Source: an uncultured Ruminococcus sp.
Lineage (GTDB): Bacteria; Bacillota; Clostridia; Oscillospirales; Ruminococcaceae
DNA: 5,861 bases
Direction of reading: 5' to 3'
Assembly: GCA_947174965.1 (NCBI GenBank)
Contig: CAMWKY010000147.1
Coordinates: 1 to 5,861, forward strand
Part shown: piece after piece, positions 4,703-5,861 of the stretch
Layout of the letters: every line of letters begins with the position of its first letter
Numbering within the stretch: position 1 is the stretch's first letter
The notes under the pieces: model-generated
Told to the model about the DNA's origin: nothing
Databases searched by the model: none
What the model saw: only the letters and a program-made list of their open reading frames with translations
Made by a program: the position numbers and the translations under genes

Positions 4703-4975
4703 GTGAAACCAGTTGATGCAGACGAACTGTTCCAGAAAACTATATACATTATCAATGATGGAACAGATGATAAAGTGTTGAGAATTGTAGTTGGAATCTC
4801 GCTTGCTGAAACCGTCGAAGCCAGACCAGTTAAGCATGGCAAATGGATAAAACGTTCCGGGAACAGATATATGTTCTGTATTTATGACTGTTCTGAATGC
4901 AGATGTCCTAACCCAATAAAAACAAAATACTGTCCGAACTGCGGAGTTGAAATGAAGGAGGAAAACAATGACTAA
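4703..4975 (+). CDS. Small zinc-ribbon protein
   Basis: This 90-residue protein probably starts at GTG 4703, since GCGGAGGTGA (4689-4697) lies 5 nt upstream. The ATG at 4697 overlaps that site and cannot use it. It begins MKPVDADELF, seen in many small Clostridia phage proteins. After VEARPVKHGKWI it has a Cys-rich C-terminus: cysteines at CIYDCSECRC, then YCPNCGVEM. The CxxC...CxxC layout (CSEC, CPNC) fits a zinc ribbon. Its partner is unknown; nucleic-acid or protein binding is a guess. It is the first gene after ribozyme 3, and the next gene's ATG overlaps its stop by 8 nt. Confidence 0.8.
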   Translation: MKPVDADELFQKTIYIINDGTDDKVLRIVVGISLAETVEARPVKHGKWIKRSGNRYMFCIYDCSECRCPNPIKTKYCPNCGVEMKEENND

Positions 4976-5141
4976 CAATGAAATCTATGAAATTGCTCTG
5001 AAAATAGAGAACGGTGAAACTCTCAGCAATGAAGAAAAGCTGAAACTCATATTCATGCTTGGCGAACTGGCAGGATATAAGTCAAAGGAAGCAAAGAACA
5101 GGACATACAGGCATAATTATGGAGGTGATAAAAGTGAGTAA
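4968..5141 (+). CDS. Very small hypothetical protein (57 residues)
   Basis: ATG 4968 has an excellent AAGGAGG (4955-4961) 6 nt upstream, which makes this small frame believable. The product starts MTNNEIYEIALKIENGETLS and continues with a Lys/Leu-rich helix, then a basic tail ending near NYGGDKSE. I do not recognise a family. It overlaps the previous stop by 8 nt and the next start by 8 nt. Its last codons double as the next gene's ribosome binding site (GGAGGTGA, 5121-5128), a sign of coupled translation. Confidence 0.75.
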   Translation: MTNNEIYEIALKIENGETLSNEEKLKLIFMLGELAGYKSKEAKNRTYRHNYGGDKSE

Positions 5142-5313
5142 AGATATTGAATTTCAGACAGAATACGGCAAAGACGGAAAACAGTATCTTGTAGTCAGAA
5201 AAAGAGGCAGGCTCGCTCGTGACGATATGTGCGAGATTATCAGGCAGTACGAACTTGCAAGATTACGCCGTGCATCAGAACCGACAGACCAGAACAACGG
5301 TTATTTCAAATAA
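5134..5313 (+). CDS. Small basic hypothetical protein
   Basis: GTG 5134 is selected because GGAGGTGA (5121-5128) lies 5 nt upstream. The frame is open further upstream, to 5059, but no site there supports a start. The product has 59 residues. It begins MSKDIEFQTEYGKDGKQYLV, which suggests a short beta hairpin, then has an Arg-rich helix (RKRGRLARDD, IIRQYELARLRRA). The net positive charge could suit nucleic-acid binding, but there is no motif that shows it. Family unknown. Confidence 0.7.
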   Translation: MSKDIEFQTEYGKDGKQYLVVRKRGRLARDDMCEIIRQYELARLRRASEPTDQNNGYFK

Positions 5314-5330
5314 AAAACGGAGGTAAACCT

Positions 5331-5621
5331 ATGAAACTCACAAAAAAACAGGAAAAACAGCTTCTTGAAAAAGTCAGAGGAATCAAGGCTTTAGAAGCGC
5401 AGAAGAAAGAAATTGAAAACGAGATTGATGTACTTAAAGGCGAAATCAAAGATTTCATGACAAAGAAAAACATTTCAGAGTTTGCAGTTGATATTTTTAC
5501 AGTCCGCTACACTGATACAGCATCATCTAATTTTGACACAACAGCATTCAAGGTAACCCATGAGGAACTCTATAAGCAGTACCTTAAAACTAAAACTTAC
5601 AAGCGTTTTTCGATTACATGA
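5331..5621 (+). CDS. Small coiled-coil phage protein with a conserved C-terminal pattern
   Basis: ATG 5331 has GGAGGT (5319-5324) 6 nt upstream; the longer frame back to 5229 runs over the previous gene and has no such site. The 96-residue protein has an N-terminal charged coiled coil (residues about 3-45, KKQEKQLLEKV and QKKEIENEIDVLKGE). It is followed by a beta-rich part and a tail with SNFDTTAFK, HEELYKQYLK and KRFSI. That combination is familiar from small proteins in the early regions of Firmicutes phages, often beside recombination genes. I know of no assigned function. It is not the Gam nuclease inhibitor as far as I can tell, although it lies where Mu carries gam. Confidence 0.8.
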   Translation: MKLTKKQEKQLLEKVRGIKALEAQKKEIENEIDVLKGEIKDFMTKKNISEFAVDIFTVRYTDTASSNFDTTAFKVTHEELYKQYLKTKTYKRFSIT

Positions 5622-5685
5622 CAATATCTGCAAAAAACTCATGGTTCTGTAAAATCAGAAGTCCTGAAAACTGAAAAAAGTGAAC

Positions 5686-5713
5686 AGCTCCGGCGGAGAA
5701 AATCGTCGGGGCT
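5686..5713 (+). repeat. Hairpin in the 5622-5744 gap
   Basis: AGCTCCGGCG (5686-5695) pairs with CGTCGGGGCT (5704-5713) in ten consecutive pairs, two of them G-U, around an 8-nt loop (GAGAAAAT). No U-tract follows, so an intrinsic terminator is unlikely. It is the main structure in this 123-nt gap, which holds no ribozyme core and no gene with a plausible start. It may be an mRNA processing or stabilising hairpin ahead of the next gene. Confidence 0.45.
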
Positions 5714-5744
5714 ATTCCTGATTATAATGAACAGAGGCGGTATT

Positions 5745-5861
5745 ATGGCAAAAATAACCCGAAAACTTTATGCACTGGCGACAGAACTGAATCTTGTGGA
5801 GCGTGGCAATCCTGAAGACCCTTTTCATCAGATTGTGTACAGAATCACAGGCAAAGAACAC
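5745..5861 (+). CDS. Probable GemA/gp16-family phage protein, N-terminal part
   Basis: The frame runs off the right edge after 39 codons. ATG 5745 follows GAGGCGG (5734-5740) by 4 nt. The visible part includes ITRKLYALATELNLVE, then a short insertion and FHQIVYRITGKEH. GemA/gp16 proteins (DUF1018) of Mu-like phages have an N-terminal helix like IYALAKELGL followed by a LHxIVxxxTGKxS motif, so this fits well. Mu gp16 (GemA) is an early gene downstream of B, which matches the location. The call is based on 39 residues and remembered patterns, so another small phage family is possible. Confidence 0.55.
   Translation, partial: MAKITRKLYALATELNLVERGNPEDPFHQIVYRITGKEH

Noticed and set aside
3792..4978. 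Minus-strand frames sharing a repeated peptide like LPHQYR(A/V)TVHGRQR
   Set aside because: The shared peptide is only the ribozyme sequence read backwards. These frames overlap well-supported plus-strand genes and have no start signals.
5686..5735. A fourth hammerhead near 5690, suggested by CTGATTATA after a hairpin
   Set aside because: There is no CUGANGA, no GAAA in the needed place, and no stem I/stem II arrangement.

Overview
The window looks like the left early region of a Mu-like transposable prophage in a low-to-medium GC Firmicute, most likely a gut Clostridia (Ruminococcus-like). The reasons are strong GGAGG-type ribosome binding sites, frequent TTG/GTG starts, A-rich codon use, and a MuA-like DDE transposase followed directly by a MuB-like AAA+ ATPase. 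The genus is inference; the phage type is well supported. The host-prophage junction, the repressor and the late genes lie outside the window.

Positions 1-108 are a control region. A very good sigma-A promoter on the minus strand (perfect -35, 17-nt spacer, A-tract upstream) points left, presumably at a repressor gene beyond the window. It overlaps a weaker rightward promoter that would drive the transposition operon, and an inverted repeat sits across both. Positions 109-3015 hold transposase A (TTG start, 663 codons, same length as MuA) and ATPase B, with no gap between them. From 3012 to the end runs a tightly packed rightward series of small genes: a membrane protein with an internal start for a DUF6906-like protein, a Cys-rich protein, several small unknowns, a zinc-ribbon protein, a coiled-coil protein, and the start of a probable GemA/gp16-family gene.

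The most striking content is three nearly identical RNA elements at about 3827-3891, 4159-4230 and 4608-4678, each placed between two small genes. Each has every part of a type II (open stem II) hammerhead ribozyme: GAAA, a closed stem III, a GUC cleavage site, a closed stem I, CUGAUGA, and a short stem II. Each also has a likely loop I/stem II-flank pseudoknot (GGUC with GACC). Stem III grows from 7 to 9 to 8 base pairs with matching changes on both strands, which supports folding. Cleavage would cut the early polycistronic RNA after 3853, 4192 and 4640. It would release two single-gene RNAs of 339 and 448 nt with hairpins at both ends. Because neighbouring ribozymes share the same core, the two ends of each released RNA could rebuild one hammerhead and might even re-ligate into a circle.

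Type II hammerheads in clostridial phage-like DNA are already known as a class. What deserves attention is the tandem use of three copies as intercistronic processing sites around small genes that all start with non-AUG codons.
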